From Trichoplax sp. H2 (lineage: Eukaryota > Placozoa > Uniplacotomia > Trichoplacea), in the NCBI GenBank assembly GCA_003344405.1, contig NOWV01000066.1, positions 327,379 through 391,378 of the forward strand: a DNA stretch of 64,000 nucleotides. The letters run 5' to 3'. Numbering within the stretch: position 1 is the stretch's first letter; each line of letters begins with the position of its first letter. Below, piece by piece: positions 28,062 through 41,250 of the stretch. Under the pieces are notes generated by a model. It was not told the origin of the DNA and ran no database searches. It worked only from the letters and a program-made list of their open reading frames with translations. Both the position numbers and the translations under genes were made by a program.

Positions 28062-30068
28062 TCTACTGTCATCTATTGTCTTCTTTAGCACTACTGATAG
28101 TTATTGACATGTAAATACGTATTAAGTAGGTGTTAAATAATTCATTGCCTTAATTTTTAACGTTTTAGTCATTTAAATTTGATTTATTGGAATATTGGTA
28201 AATTGCTTTATAGCATGCATTGTCGTCTAGTCCTATGGAGACGTATGAAATTATCACTGATTGCTTAAAGTACGAAATAAATCAGTCAGGCTAAAAGTTA
28301 TGCAATTTGTTCACCCTAATAATATACGGCCTGTTTTCTGCTTCAGTTTGGAATTATTCGATAGATTTACAGATTTATAAATGTATGGCTTTGTTCTTGT
28401 ACTCTAATTAATCAAATATTAGCTGATTATATTTACAAATGTAATTATTTTCTCTTTTAGTTAGTGCGTTACAATACCAAATACATATTATCGATGAAAG
28501 TCGATAATTACTATCTTAGGTATAATGTGATGTGCAGCTTTAATGTATTCGAGAATGAATAGGATTTAACGGAAAGCATTTCTACTAATAACGAGTGCAG
28601 AAACTGAATAAAAATGTCCTAATGACGCTTTTCTAGCAACTGATACGCTACCCATGCTTATAATATAAAGTATAGTAGCCATAAATTTCTTATATCTCAA
28701 TAAAATTCTAGTTTGCATATTCTGAAATATCTTTATAAATCAGACGTCCAGTAAAAAGTCATTCGGAAAAGATTTTATTTAAGGTATATGTTACAATATG
28801 TATAACGTTCTCGTATTATTAGAAAAGTAACAGCATGACTAAACTCCTCAATTATAAATGCATGAAATTCCACACTGAATTTTCCTGTAGAGATAGCTCT
28901 ATATTCCAGCTAATAATTCCAGCATTTAATATCATTTCTCCTTCATTAAATATTTCAAAACAGAGCTGCATTGTTAGTTTGATTGATTGATTTTGCGTTA
29001 TGTTCCTGTTGAGATTAGATTGCAGTCAAGCTATAAACTCATTAGAACAGAATATCTTGAACGATTTTTATATTAATTTAATGAGTTGGTATTATTTTCT
29101 CCTTCACTGTGTTAAAATAGAATTATAGATTTATTTTAACTGATTTTACTGTATGTTTTCGCTGAAATTTGATTGTAGATTCAGAATCTCGAACCTATAG
29201 CAATTGATTACCAGTCTCCGTTACTTTAGTACAAAATGATAATTCTTACACTATAGTAATTATTGACTTATCGTAAATATTTAGGTCAAATGTAATGTAG
29301 GTATTTGATCACGAATAATTACAAGTATACAATATACTAGAATAATTCATGTTAAAATGACTATTAGCTCCTGTATTGAAGATTTAGGTAAAATCTTGAG
29401 ATATTCGATTGCATCTGAACGTACATTGTACAGTGATTTGTGAGCTAATGTTATTAAAATTATAATTATTAGATTGATAAGTGACATTGATTGAATATTG
29501 CAACACCTAAGCATAATAGAATTTATTTAATATGTTAAATATTTCATGTTATAGATGTGATTAGGCGATGGGTAAATTATCAAGATCAAGTTTGAATAAT
29601 CGTCATTCTTCTGGGCTTACCTCACAATGGGGTTGATCGAGATAATAGTGTTTACTATCGACTCCATCGAATATGGGGGATTTAATGATATAACCTAAAG
29701 CAATAGTAATCATCTTACATTGATCATGTAGCTCAAGAAAGTTCTTCTTTACAATTAAAGTTATCAAAATTTTTTACTTGACGGATGCTGGAGCTAAGTC
29801 ACTTCTATAGTACTAAAGAATTTCTACCCTAAAGTTCTATTTCACATTCATAGTATTAACTGTAACTGAGTCAGGAGAACTCCGTGATAGCATTAGAAAG
29901 ACACTTAGGGAAATAAATTACTTCGGCGTGACTCTGAACATCATGATGCAAGATCTAAGCCATCTGTATCTTTATAGCCTATTTTTTACCAGTATTAAAA
30001 ATAAAAAGCATGGACTTGCTGGCATAACTTATGGCCAAAAGAGACTTGGCAGCCAGTGTTGGCATTAC
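28062..30068. other. AT-rich spacer
   Basis: No gene, array or RNA could be supported. AATAAA at 28276 may serve as the poly(A) signal of the TMEM135-like gene. Confidence 0.5.
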
Positions 30069-30164
30069 TTCTGCATCGAATCGTACAAAGATTGCATAGA
30101 GAATAACAGTAGTAATTTCAAATAAAGCCACAAAAATGGCCAATCTACGGTTTAAAAATATCAT
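30069..30164 (-). CDS. Isolated exon resembling the start of Rh-type ammonium channels
   Basis: A 32-codon exon from ATG at 30164 to a good donor (GCAGAA|GTAATG). It encodes RRLAIFVALFEI followed by VILYAIFVRFDAE, a single membrane helix. This matches the first helix of Rh family proteins, which typically read RLP...VILFGVFVRYD. I could not find any later Rh exon between 28062 and 30068, so it may be a fragment, a first exon with unrecognised partners, or a chance likeness. Confidence 0.35.
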
Positions 30165-30965
30165 TATCAATTGATATGTCCTAGATATAATTAGCGTAGA
30201 TCAGTGAAAGTTTAGCTAAGTATTCTTCATTTATTCACTATGATTGTGCGGGAAATCTTGCTACTGAATCCAGCTGACAAGATCGAGCTAAGGACAAGAA
30301 CGTACAGCTGATAGATTTTTTCCTTCAGCTTGCTTGGTTGCAACGGATAAAATCTTTGTTGTGAGGTAATATTTTGATGTTACTATCGTAGGTATAATGG
30401 AGATTATTATTTTAAGGGTTAAGAACGCCTTTAAACTAGGCAGAAATCATCAACCTATTCCTTACCTCCACTCTAGGCTCATAGGCGAAGAAATACTCTA
30501 GTATCTGAGCTAGATTCTAATTATAAAGAAGTAGGCTGGCAATAGTATTGCAAGAAGATAGAGTTAATTATTATTTTTTATAGCCATGAACAGCACAATA
30601 ATCTATCCTGCCACTCAAAGTTGAGAATAAAATCAAGCATAATAATAGCAACAGGTATCTAATACAATCTCCAGCTTGGCTGCACGCGTATTATGACCGT
30701 TCTAATTGATCTTGTAACTACATGATTTCGATATTGCCTACTCTATTATCGATCATCGCCAGCATCGAGTCCCTCCTTAATTGAATGCGATTATACTACT
30801 GTAGCAAAGAGCATTATTGAAATGGAGATATATCTAATTAATATGTAGTAGTGTAGTCATGCCGTATAATGAATTGGCCATATATATATATACCATCTAA
30901 ACGCGTCTATTTATACATCATTAATACGTAGTGCTACCATCCTATGAAGATGCAGCACTATAGCC

Positions 30966-31110
30966 TAGTATAGTATTACCAATTGACTACAAGAAGACAT
31001 CATATCTCCTTGTAGTCAATTGGTTATGACGATGGATAGATAGAAATAAGTAAAGATTCATAAAAATATATACTCCTGAAATAGTAGCTACGCGTGCTTT
31101 CGTCTTATAT
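30966..31110. repeat. Dispersed repeat, copy 1 (copy 2 at 33307-33450)
   Basis: Shares ttgtagtc.attggt, atgacgatggatagatagaa, cctgaaat and ctttcgtcttata with 33307-33450 at roughly 80% identity. Copy 2 lies inside intron 1 of YccF gene B; copy 1 lies beyond its 3' end. Confidence 0.8.
30978..31024. repeat. Perfect 16-bp inverted repeat
   Basis: ACCAATTGACTACAAG (30978-30993) and its exact reverse complement (31009-31024) flank a 15-nt loop. The left arm is absent from the related copy at 33307-33450, so the hairpin arose by an insertion in this copy. Confidence 0.85.
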
Positions 31111-31570
31111 TCGTAATTGCAGATACATGTGCATTAGGACAAACATAAATTTATGTTTGTTATCGTTGAGAGGAAATAAATCAGGAACTTTCAAAGTATG
31201 TCAAAATTTATTGACTCCTTATGTAAAATTAGATAACGGACATAACTGTAGCCAAATAGCCTAATAAAACAATTACAATGACTTAGGAAGAAGAAGTAAA
31301 ATTTGAAAAATAATTCGTAGTAGTTGCTAATGTATTTTCCGTAGTAGGTATAGCTACAATCAGTACACCAATATTCTATCGTTATTGTATGAGTATGGTA
31401 TTATAACTATTAACTTGATTATGTCGAAATTGACAGTCTGCTGCATAATATTCAATATGATTAATGATGTATAATTTGATACTTATCTCCGCCATAATTG
31501 TGCTGATAAATTGTCATGTAAGAATATGATATCCTAGACATGCAAACTCGTATATAATACTTTGCCAATC

Positions 31571-34500
31571 TTATGGAGTATTTGCAGGAACATTAGTTGA
31601 AGTTGTAGTAACAGTCTTTTTTTCACGCATAGCAGTTAAATGGTAGCCAAACGGCCACAATGCAATTCTCCCTAATTTGAAATTCTGAATTCCAAACGGG
31701 ATGCATATTAGAGTTATAAACTGAACTAAACCTAGGAGGAAGTGCTCGATCGCGAATAAAATTCCAAAAGGTAACCAGAGTACGTTGCCACAGCATGTTA
31801 TACAACTCTAGACAGATAGCCAGAGAGAAGTTTTACGATTGCGAATCATATTAATAATCAATTTACGTAATATTTAAATATTAAATTGATAAAATAAGTG
31901 AATTTTGTACGGCTTGCTATCAATTTAAATATAGGATATCCCTTGATCCGTTTATTTTATACATTTGAAGTTAATGCAATTATTATTATAATAATCGAGA
32001 CATATTTGCTCTATCTTTAAAATAAATGATAGGATTCTTTATCTATTGATGATAACTGTAGCTTTTTATTTCTGTACCACTCATGTTAAAGCTGCGATCC
32101 AAAACTTTATAATAAGTATACCAATACGAGCATACTGGATATAACTTTAGTAATGCTAACCTTTTCGTCTTCCCGAGATACCGGATTTATGCCACTGACA
32201 TCTTTGCCGAATGGTAATAATGTTAACATAGCCATCTAAAAAATGAAAGAAAATTAAATGTTAACCTATTCGCCTTGTTGAAAAGTAGTAGTAAAAGACT
32301 TCTAGAGTAACAGTAATTTTATTTCTATCATGATAAAATGTATGGACGACGGTATGATATTGTGATAGTGCCTTTAAAAAAACACTCCAGTAAGAACTTC
32401 TATTTGTTGATAATTTCAATTCATTTCATAAATTGTTTATCCTACCGTAAGTATGTATTTGCATAATTTAACCTACAAGTAAAGCTTATTTTGAGATCAC
32501 ACACTAATTACATAAAAGCATTCTAATACTACAGAAAGAGACTTGTGCAATCGAACAATCTCATCACAGACCTGATCTATTTTGGGACTGTTTGTGTGAA
32601 CTAACTTTCGAATTACGGTAGACATTGACATAATCCTTAATCTTACCCACTACTGTACGGTATCATGATCTATTTTTGAAATTGTAATTATTTTATAACT
32701 AGCTTTCGAATACGATATAGACACGCTTTTCAATCTAATTCAATATTTGTACACACTGTAGTCTAACCTACAAACATCAGCTATTTTGAGAATGTGCTTA
32801 TTAACTGTAAATAAACTAGCTTTCGAATTAGAGTTTTATGCAATCTGTAATTTAACCTACAAACATCAGCTATTTTGGGGGATCTGCTTATTAAGTGTAA
32901 ATAAACTGGCTTTCGAATTAGAGGTTTATGCAATCTGTAGTCTAAGTTTAAACATTATCTATTTAGGGTAGCACTTATACCGTGAAGTAACTTTGAAATT
33001 AGATATTTGCAAACTTTATAACCTGCAAATATGGTTTATTTGAGGGCTGCGCTTATGCGATGAGCTAGCTTACTGTTACTAATTAATGGAGATATCTTGG
33101 AATGATATCTTATAAAGTCGAAATATATCGATATATATCAGTCTACCTTAAAGCAGACAAGGCCACATGGAATACCAATAATCGTGACTGAAAATGCAAC
33201 GCCCAAAAGAGCCCATTGAAGTGCCAAGAAGAAGCCACCACAAATTAACCAAAAGACGTTGCCAACCCACTAATAACAAAGTGAAAGTATTTAATAAATA
33301 TTCATTAGTATAGTATCATTAGAAGACTAGAATCATATTATCTTCTTGTAGTCCATTGGTAATGACGATGGATAGATAGAAATTAGTAAAAATTCTTGAA
33401 AATTTGTCAGCCTGAAATCGTATCTACACGTACTTTCGTCTTATAGAGGGTAGAAAAGTGAATCAAGAATGACATTAATTCTACAACTGTAGAGAGAATA
33501 TCCAATTCTATGAGCTACATAGTACAGTATAGCTTTAAAGGAAATCAAATATTTAAGATGTAAATGATATGAATATCTAGATGATGTTTACGTGTTCAAG
33601 ATTTGAGAAAGGAGAGATGAGGAATGGTAAAGATGATCCATCCTCTAGCTCTCGAATGGATAAGAATGATTTTACGTATAAGGAATGGATGAACAGACTA
33701 AATAGGGTATAGAATCAGCATTACATGAACATGATGTATCTTTTAGCGCTGGAATAGACAAAAATGACTTCATAAGGACTACAGTAGGATATGCAGGTAG
33801 TTTGACGATTGGGATCATTATTGCATGGACATAGCGTGTCTTCTAGCCCTGAAATGATCAAGATCGATTTTATAGGGAATAGATATACTGCTAGCATAGG
33901 AGTAGAATCGCTATTGCATGGAAACATATAATGTATCTTCTAGCCTTAACATAAACAACAACGACTTGGATAAGGATTGATGTGCGGTTAGTATCAGGAG
34001 TAACATCGGCATCGAAAGGGAAATAAGAGATCTTGTAGTCCTGGAATGGACAACAAGGACTTTCATCGAGAATAAAATGCAGGTAGTACGAAGAATGAAA
34101 TCATCATGGAATGGAAATGTCTTATCCTCTTTCACTGAAATCACTCATTGGAGCCACTATTGCTTTACAGTTATTGCTGAAGAGCAGTGGATCATAGATC
34201 GAATTCAAGACTATTGAATAAATTAATAATTATTGTAAGCTTACATGGCAAGCATTGCGAGAATCATACGTCTCGGTGACTTCAGTTTGGGTAACGACAG
34301 GATTTTGTTGGCCTTGATCGATTTTTAGGTTGATTTGCGTTTGATTCATGTTGAGGATTTGTTGGCCTTGATTTATTGCAGCAACATTGGAATCTGGATA
34401 GAGCGCAGGATTTGCTTGGCCTTGTTGTACGGCAGGAATTGCTTGACCTGGATACATGACAGGATTTACTTGGCCTAGTTGTACTGCAGGATTGGCTTGG

Positions 34501-34751
34501 CCTTGTTGCATAGCAGGAACTGCTTGACCTGGATACATGGCAGGATTTGCTTGGCCTGGATACATGGCAGGATTTGCTTGGCCTGGATACGTAGCAGGAT
34601 TTGACTGCCCTTGATTTACTGGGAAATTCTGTTGATTTCCATACGCAGGAGGATTTTCTTGAAATCGATACTGGGGATTTTGCTGGCCTTGAGGCGCTGA
34701 AGGATTGCCTTGGCCTAGATTGATTGCCCCAATATTTTTCTCTTGACTCAT
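31571..34751 (-). CDS. YccF-domain membrane protein B with GQ-rich N-terminus
   Basis: Exons on the minus strand: 34751-34245, 33269-33147, 32235-32122 (or 32128, two possible donors), 31807-31571; 326 or 324 residues. Exon 1 (169 codons) is hydrophilic and built of PGQ/QGQ repeats such as YPGQANPAM, ending TEVTETYDSRNACH. Exons 2-4 encode two YccF repeats: GNVFWLICGG with VTIIGIPCGLVCFK then LTLLPFGKDV, and GNVLWLPFGILFAIEHFLLG with IALWPFGY. YccF proteins are known mostly as bacterial inner-membrane proteins of unknown function with two such repeats. Introns and animal-type gene structure show this is no bacterial contaminant. The ATG at 34749-34751 is the first in frame; an open frame runs upstream (LEEAVFTIFNI), so coding could begin in an earlier exon. 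Paralogue of gene A at 44381-46571. Confidence 0.9.
32560..33060. repeat. Tandem repeat in intron 2 of YccF gene B
   Basis: About five units of 85-100 bp contain aacctacaaacatcagctat, tttg.g, gcttatt and aactagctttcgaattag. Units 3 and 4 (near 32770-32950) are the most alike. Confidence 0.85.
33307..33450. repeat. Dispersed repeat, copy 2
   Basis: Partner of 30966-31110, located in intron 1 of YccF gene B. It lacks the left arm of the hairpin found in copy 1. Confidence 0.8.
33600..34145. repeat. Tandem array in intron 1 of YccF gene B
   Basis: Five to six units of about 95-100 bp contain gcattacatggacat, atgtatcttctagc, ctggaatggac, aagaatgattt and ataaggaat.g. Minus-strand open frames here follow the repeat and are not credible genes. 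Confidence 0.8.
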
Positions 34752-35500
34752 GATGTTGAAGATGGTAAAGACAGCTTCTTCCAATTTAACAACTCTTTGC
34801 GCTTAAGTCTAGAAAATACAACATTTCAATCAAAACCATCCAATAAGTTGGAATCCATCATGTTATAGCTGTTGTTACGCTTTGAGGATAAGATAGTCAA
34901 GATAGAGAAGTATTAGCTTATTATTACTCGTATTATTTTTATCCTTAAAGCCGATATTTTTGAGTCTAGAGTTTTAATCAAAACTGCCCAATAAATTGAA
35001 ATTCATCCTATTCTATCGAATTCAACGCAAAATGACTCTATCCATATTATAGCCAGGGGATAAGATTGATAGATAGGTTTTATGTTATTAATACTACTCG
35101 TATTCTATTTATCTTTTAATGCGATATTTTCGAATAGAGAGCTTTATTGTAAGATAGATAGGTTTTATTTAAATACTTCTAGGATTCTATTTATCTTTTA
35201 AGGTGATATTTTAGAGTAGAGAGCTGATGATATAGCAAAGTTTAACAAGGCGTTGAAAAAATAGTTCTAAGCATTTCTTGACCTTTTATCGTCATGGAAT
35301 TTGAATGCTAGATACAGAGAAAGGATAGAAATTGAAAGCAATAGCAACAACGAATGCTTGGCAAGAAGTGAAATGAATACTATTCTATCGATTGATCGAT
35401 CAACCCCATTTCTTGTCCCTCTAGGCCATACTGTTAATCATCATCATCACACTGGCATAGTAAACTGAATAGTTTATCTGGTTTTAAATGCATAGAAATA
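34752..35500. other. Upstream region of YccF gene B
   Basis: Contains a diverged two-copy repeat at about 35045-35235 (gatagataggtttta, tattctatttatctttt). No gene is seen. Confidence 0.5.
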
Positions 35501-37150
35501 CAGTCGATATGACTAGAATAGACTAGCTACAAGAAAATATTCAACAAAGAGCTGGAAAAACTATCCTATTCACATCTTGATGCATTAAGGGAGTCTGAAC
35601 AGTAAGTCAAATAATTTGTCTCGTTTCAGAGGAAATCATAGGACAAAATGGTTGAGGATAAAGGAATGTCCAATAAGGAGTTGAAAAAGGGACCCTATCT
35701 ATTTCTTGGCCCCTTAGTAAAGCTTAAATAGTACTGTTTAATAGTTTGTTTGCTATTAGACGCAAAGAAATCATGATTATGTATGAGTAATTCTCGATAC
35801 CTTCATGAATATGAATTTTGAGCAGAAAATTGAATAGTTTGTCTCACTTCAGGCCGAATAATATGAAGAAAATGGTGTAGTAAAAAATTTCCAACACGGA
35901 GTTGAAAAAAACTATCCAACAGTATTGATTTCTTGACCCATGGTGGAGTTAGAGTAGTAAGTTGAATAATATATTTGCATTGAGATAGACAAAAATAATA
36001 TAATTCGAGGGATATAGGATAAATAAAATGTTTAATAAGACGTTGAAAAAGGCATCTTATTCTTTTTTTAACTCCTTGATGGGATTGAAATAGGAAATTG
36101 AATAGTTTATCTTATGCGAAGAGAATGGCGTAGGAAAATGATTGTTCAAGAAGGGATTGGAAAGGTATTCTATCTTCGTATTTCTTGGTCTCTTAATAGA
36201 GTTTGAAAAGTAAGTTGAATAATTTATTTGCATTGAGATGGATAGAAACAATATGATTCAAGGGATATAAGATAAATAAAATATTCAACAAGACGTTGAA
36301 AAAGGCATCCTATTCATTTTTTTAATTCCTTGGTGGGGTTGCAATAGGAAATTGAATAATTCATCTCATGTCAGAGGAAATAATATCAAGAAAATGGCAT
36401 AGGAAAAATGAATGTTCCGCTAGCGATTGGAAAGGTATCCTATCTTCGTATTTCTTGGTCCCTTGATGGAGTTTGAAGAGTAAGTTGAATAATTTATTTG
36501 CTTTAAGATAGACGGAAATAAAAGGTTTCAAGGGATATAAGATAAATAAAATATTCAACAAGGCGTTGAAAAAGGTGTCCTATTCCTTTTTGAATTCATT
36601 GATGGAGTTGAAACAGGAAATTGAATAATTTATCTCATTTCAGAGGAAAATAATATGAGGAGAAAGGTATAGAAAAATGAATGTTCAAGGAAGCGTTGGA
36701 AAAGGCGTGCTATCTGTTTGTTGGTCCTTTAGGCTTTGATTAGTGCCGTAAATTGAATGAAAACTTTGCTTTCACATTTTACTGTATGAAATAATATGAT
36801 TAAAATGGTCTAGGGCGAATAGATGTTCAAATAAGGCATTGAAAAATCATTCAAGTCATTTCTGAACTCCTTAATAGAGTTGAAGCAGTCAATGAAATAC
36901 TGACCTCATTTCAGAAGAATCAAGATGAAAAAAATGGTACGGAAAAAATTAAATGTTCCAAAAGGCGTTGATGGAAAAGGTATTTTATCTATTAATAGAG
37001 TTGAAGCAGTCAATGAAATGCTGACCTCATTTCAGCAGAATCAAGATAAAAAATTGAATGTTCAAAAAGGCGTTGATGGAAAAGGTATCCTATCTATTTC
37101 TTGATCCTATACTAGAGTGTTAAACACTCCTCAAGAGTATCGTAAGTTTA
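35500..37150. repeat. Tandem array, about 140-180 bp unit
   Basis: Roughly ten diverged units contain atgttcaacaaggcgttgaa, aaaggcatcctattc, cttgatggagttgaa, aggaaattgaataatttatc and atttcagaggaaataatatg. Several short minus-strand frames fall in it with no domain. The two last units (36900-37130) are nearly identical. Confidence 0.85.
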
Positions 37151-38240
37151 ATAATTTATTTGCTTTCAAATACTTAAAAATAATATGACTCAAATCCTAT
37201 AGTAAGCATCGATGTTGAACATGGAGGTAAAAAACGTCCTATCGATCACTTCATCAAATAACTGATTTATGTATCCTTTAGGCTATGCTATCGATATTGG
37301 CCGTAAGAGTGATATAAGCGAGAAAGACTTTGAATTAATATACAGCTAGAAGAGATATTATTGAAAACGAGACCTACCGATTGCTTAGGAAAAGAAAGTT
37401 CTAAAGCTAGTCGTCTCCTTGGATACTCTTCTTCCGAACACGCGACTGGTAGCGATACGGTCGCTTAAAGATATGGGTTAACTAATCCCCTTTCCAATAG
37501 TCTTAAATATTACTTTCGGTTTATGCTGTAGGTAGGAAATTGATGATTTAGTATAGATCTTACTAAGAGAATAGCAGCAAGTTACTACAATGGTTAATGC
37601 TACATTGGATCCATATAATTATCACACGCTGGCATCGCATAGCTACCGATCTACACTGTAGAAATGGCGGTAAAAGAGGAAAGCCGGCAAGTAGCAAGGA
37701 ATAATATGTACTCCCTATTTTGGAGTAATGATTTTAGGATGGCTTATTGCCTCTATGGGTTAGCAAGATGATGCAGAACAGTCTGCAACAGCTTGCTCAC
37801 AGTGTTAATTTAGTATCGTTTGGAAAGAGAATGGACTACAGTTGTTGACATCTCCAGTCTAACAACGAAATTATCCATATCCAACAACTTGTCGTTGGAA
37901 ATAGCGCTACCTATCGCCAATTTTAGTCTATCATCACACATGCCGTGAGCTAATGGAGTACTCACTATATTTATCAGAAAGGGAACGATGTTGAATCACG
38001 ATAGTTAGCCTTAATAATTTTACGGGGTCGGAGGGGGTAGCGGTAATAGAATTATTTACGACCAATTTGACATTCTATTAACCGATTGAATGGCAGTTTC
38101 CCACCTAACAGAATGAAAAAAAATTTCCACTCACTAGGTGATGCTTGAAAGAGGTTTTCATAATTGGATGTGGCACACAATGAAATGTTCGTCTTATTTA
38201 TCAGAAAGAATATTGAATGCATATAATATTTGTGATCACT
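37150..38240. other. Unannotated spacer
   Basis: No recognisable gene, array or RNA. Confidence 0.4.
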
Positions 38241-38690
38241 ATGACTACCTTTGAATTTGCAAATTAAAATATCAATGGTAGGCCAGTCTCACGCTAACTA
38301 CATAGAGCGTCAGCTTTCTACAAGGTTGCATGAAATGAAGTGTTTGCTACTATTGATGAATATTCCATCGTTAGATAGAAGGAAATACTCTTCATCTTCT
38401 TGGGAAGTGCAATGGCGTCTATTCCATGGAATAAACTTTGATTTTGCAAATTCAAATATCAATCGTAGGCCTATCCATAAAATCTGAATGGAGCGCTAGC
38501 TTGCTATAAGGCTGCATAACAACAACCTACTAGCACGGGTTGATCTATATTTTATCATTCTCTAGATTCAAATACTCTTCATATTCTTGCAAAAGTTAAT
38601 CATATCTACTCGACAGAATAAGTTTTGATTTTGCAAAATAAAATATCAAGCATCAAAGTACTATCCAACTCCGCGCTGGATTAAGAATAA
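38240..38690. repeat. Three-copy diverged repeat
   Basis: Copies share ttgattttgcaaat, aaatatcaat, gtaggcc, cgctagctt and tactcttcatcttcttgg. The open frame 38251-38487 overlaps it and shows no domain. Confidence 0.6.
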
Positions 38691-39079
38691 ATATCTTTAG
38701 GTGTGCTCTCTCGAAATACTCTTGAATCTACATAATATATTGCTAAGCTACTTTGCTGTATCTTCCTAGGATGGTAGCATTGCACATTAATGATGTACTG
38801 CATAAATAGATGTACTGTATATCGATAGATATATGTCCAATTAGTTGTACCTTGACTACGCCTCTTCACATTAATTACATCATGCCGATTTTAATACCCT
38901 TGTATAGAGTGAAAGCGCTATGCAAACTTGGTAGCCATTCGAGAAAGTAGAGGGCAGCGCTTGATCACTTCTATTTTGCCGCTATTTGCACATGATTGAA
39001 CTAATACAATAGTAAAAGAATAGTTTACCACTCGTATATCACGAGTTGGCTTCCGTTATAAAAGCTTATTTAAACTTGA

Positions 39080-39900
39080 ACCTTCCGATTTCTGCACCTT
39101 CTATTGATCTACACCAAGTATGGATCAATTTATTTCATATCCAGTGCTACCTATTATTCTAATCGAAAGTGGAAAACTTCCAGATTTGATAGCACTAAGC
39201 AAGGTTCAGATAGGAGATTTGAATATCTAAATTGCCGATACTGATCCATCGATTTCGCTCCAAAATACCAACGTAGCACAGAATTGTAAGCTACTATTTA
39301 AAATTTGAACTATTGGATGGTCGCACGTAAGGTTTAAACAGCGATTTCTCGATAAAATAAGAGAAAGGGATTAATTACTTCTTTTATTTTATTATCGAGA
39401 AGCCCCTAGTTCAAATAGGAAATTCGAACATTCAACTTACTGAAATTGATCCATCTTTCTCCTTCTACTGTACGCATATAATGCCATATTCGTAGACGAT
39501 TATAATCTATTATTTGAAAATTTAAAGATTGGATAGTAGTAGGCAAGATTGAAATTGGAAATTTAAACATTCAAGTTGCCGAGATTGATCCATCTTTCTT
39601 GTTGTACAATACGCATATAATGCTATATTCGTAGACGATCATAACCTACTGTAGTACTTGAAAATTTTAATGATTAAATGGTAGTAAATAAGATCCAAAT
39701 GGGAAATTTGAACGTCAAAGTTGTGGAGATTAATCCATCTTTTTCGTTCTACAGTACGCATACAATGCTATATTCGTAGACGATCATAATCTAGTATTTA
39801 AAAATCTGATAGATTAGATGGCAAATGTTTAAGATTCAAATAGGGGATTTTAATTCCTAACTTGCCGATATGGATCAATCCTTCCGTGATATAGGAGTGT
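39080..39900. repeat. Tandem array, about 160-185 bp unit
   Basis: Four to five units contain attgatccatctttctcgtt, acgcatataatgctatattc, gtagacgatcataatcta and ttgaaatttaaagattggat. The best units are 39420-39850. Confidence 0.8.
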
Positions 39901-40239
39901 ATATTGTTAGAATCTAATAATATATTATTTAAAAAGTTATAGACTAGACCTCATTGTACCAGATTTTTGTATCGTTTTAAACTATTTTAAGTGACTTATA
40001 TGATTGATATTATAGAAGAGGTAAATTGAGCTCATTTATCATCTGATTTTTTATCATTTTTCTCTATTTCTTGGTAGACTCTTAACGACAATGTCGTATG
40101 AAAGAAGTAAAGTCTATTTGCAGCATTGATAGGCATCAAACAATGATTTGAAAGATAGTTCATCATTAGATACAGTCTATCTAAAGACTATCAATAACGC
40201 ACTTTGAATGCTTATATGCAATGAAATGAAATACGTAGG

Positions 40240-41250
40240 AATCAAACTACAAAACTTCTAACAAACTTTGATTCTACTTTCTTTGCGCTCTGGTCGACTT
40301 AACGTAACTTTGACACCAAATAAAAAAAATCGGGGAAACAACCAATCAACAATTTATTAAGAAAGCGTGAGAGAGACAGATCAAACAACCTTCCAAATAC
40401 TTAATGCTACGTATTATAATCGCTTATAAGTGAAGGAAAAAAACAACTACTGAACTGAAACTGTCAACAACCTATCAACCTAACAAAAAGAAGAACGTTT
40501 TAACTTACAATAGTTCAACTCCGAAGGCCTTTCAAATTCAACAAGATATTCAAAAGAATCTTTCACTCTCTACTTTCAATTTTCTGATTGGAATCTCAAT
40601 CCAAGAAATCCGAATTTTATAAAGATTATATAATCGCCTGATTGCATTATCATTTATAGGCTTCGCAGAGCCCTCAATAATCATAGTATTTAAAACTAAA
40701 CATTTATTAACCAATCACTCTTACGATCCATTTTAGAGAGCTACTTTGCGTCACTTAAGAAAACAAAAACTATCCAAAGTTCAGATATAATTTACCTTAT
40801 GATTCCCTTACAAAACACTATAAAACCAACAAACTAACCATAAAATGCAGTACATCAAGCTCCACTTCTAACATAATTCTTAATCATTAATACATTATGA
40901 AAGTCTAATAAATTAATCTGTAGTCGTTTAAAGATCAAAATTTAGTCATAAAAATAACAAGTCTAACTAATTAACCATCTTAGTTTCTATTTCCTCAATT
41001 AAACTTTCCTAATGTAACTTTCATGTCAGTCATAAAATTCCCCATAAAATTCCTAAGTTTCAAATTCACAACAAAAAGTTCCAATTTCAAAAAATCAACT
41101 CTTACAACATTTTCCAAAAATTATATCGGATACAGATCCAACCAGTTCCAGAATCTAAATCCCAAAACCGAATTTTATAAAGATCACATAATCGTCAATC
41201 AAAAAATTTTATATGACAACTATGACTACTTTTCTGACATTAGTATTGAG
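40240..41250. other. G-poor, A/C-rich stretch
   Basis: The plus strand is markedly depleted in G and enriched in A and C. A motif around ccgaattttataaagat and cataatcg occurs twice (about 40610 and 41170). The open frame 41023-41256 in it is low complexity (K, S, F, N) and I do not call it. Confidence 0.5.

Larger units (their letters stand above)
30165..31570. other. Spacer downstream of YccF gene B
   Basis: AT-rich sequence with one copy of a dispersed repeat (30966-31110) and a perfect hairpin. No gene is seen. Confidence 0.5.

Noticed and set aside
29625-29697. Minus-strand exon-like stretch (acceptor, open frame, donor)
   Set aside because: Encodes about 24 residues with no resemblance to Rh proteins or any family I know; kept out for lack of support.
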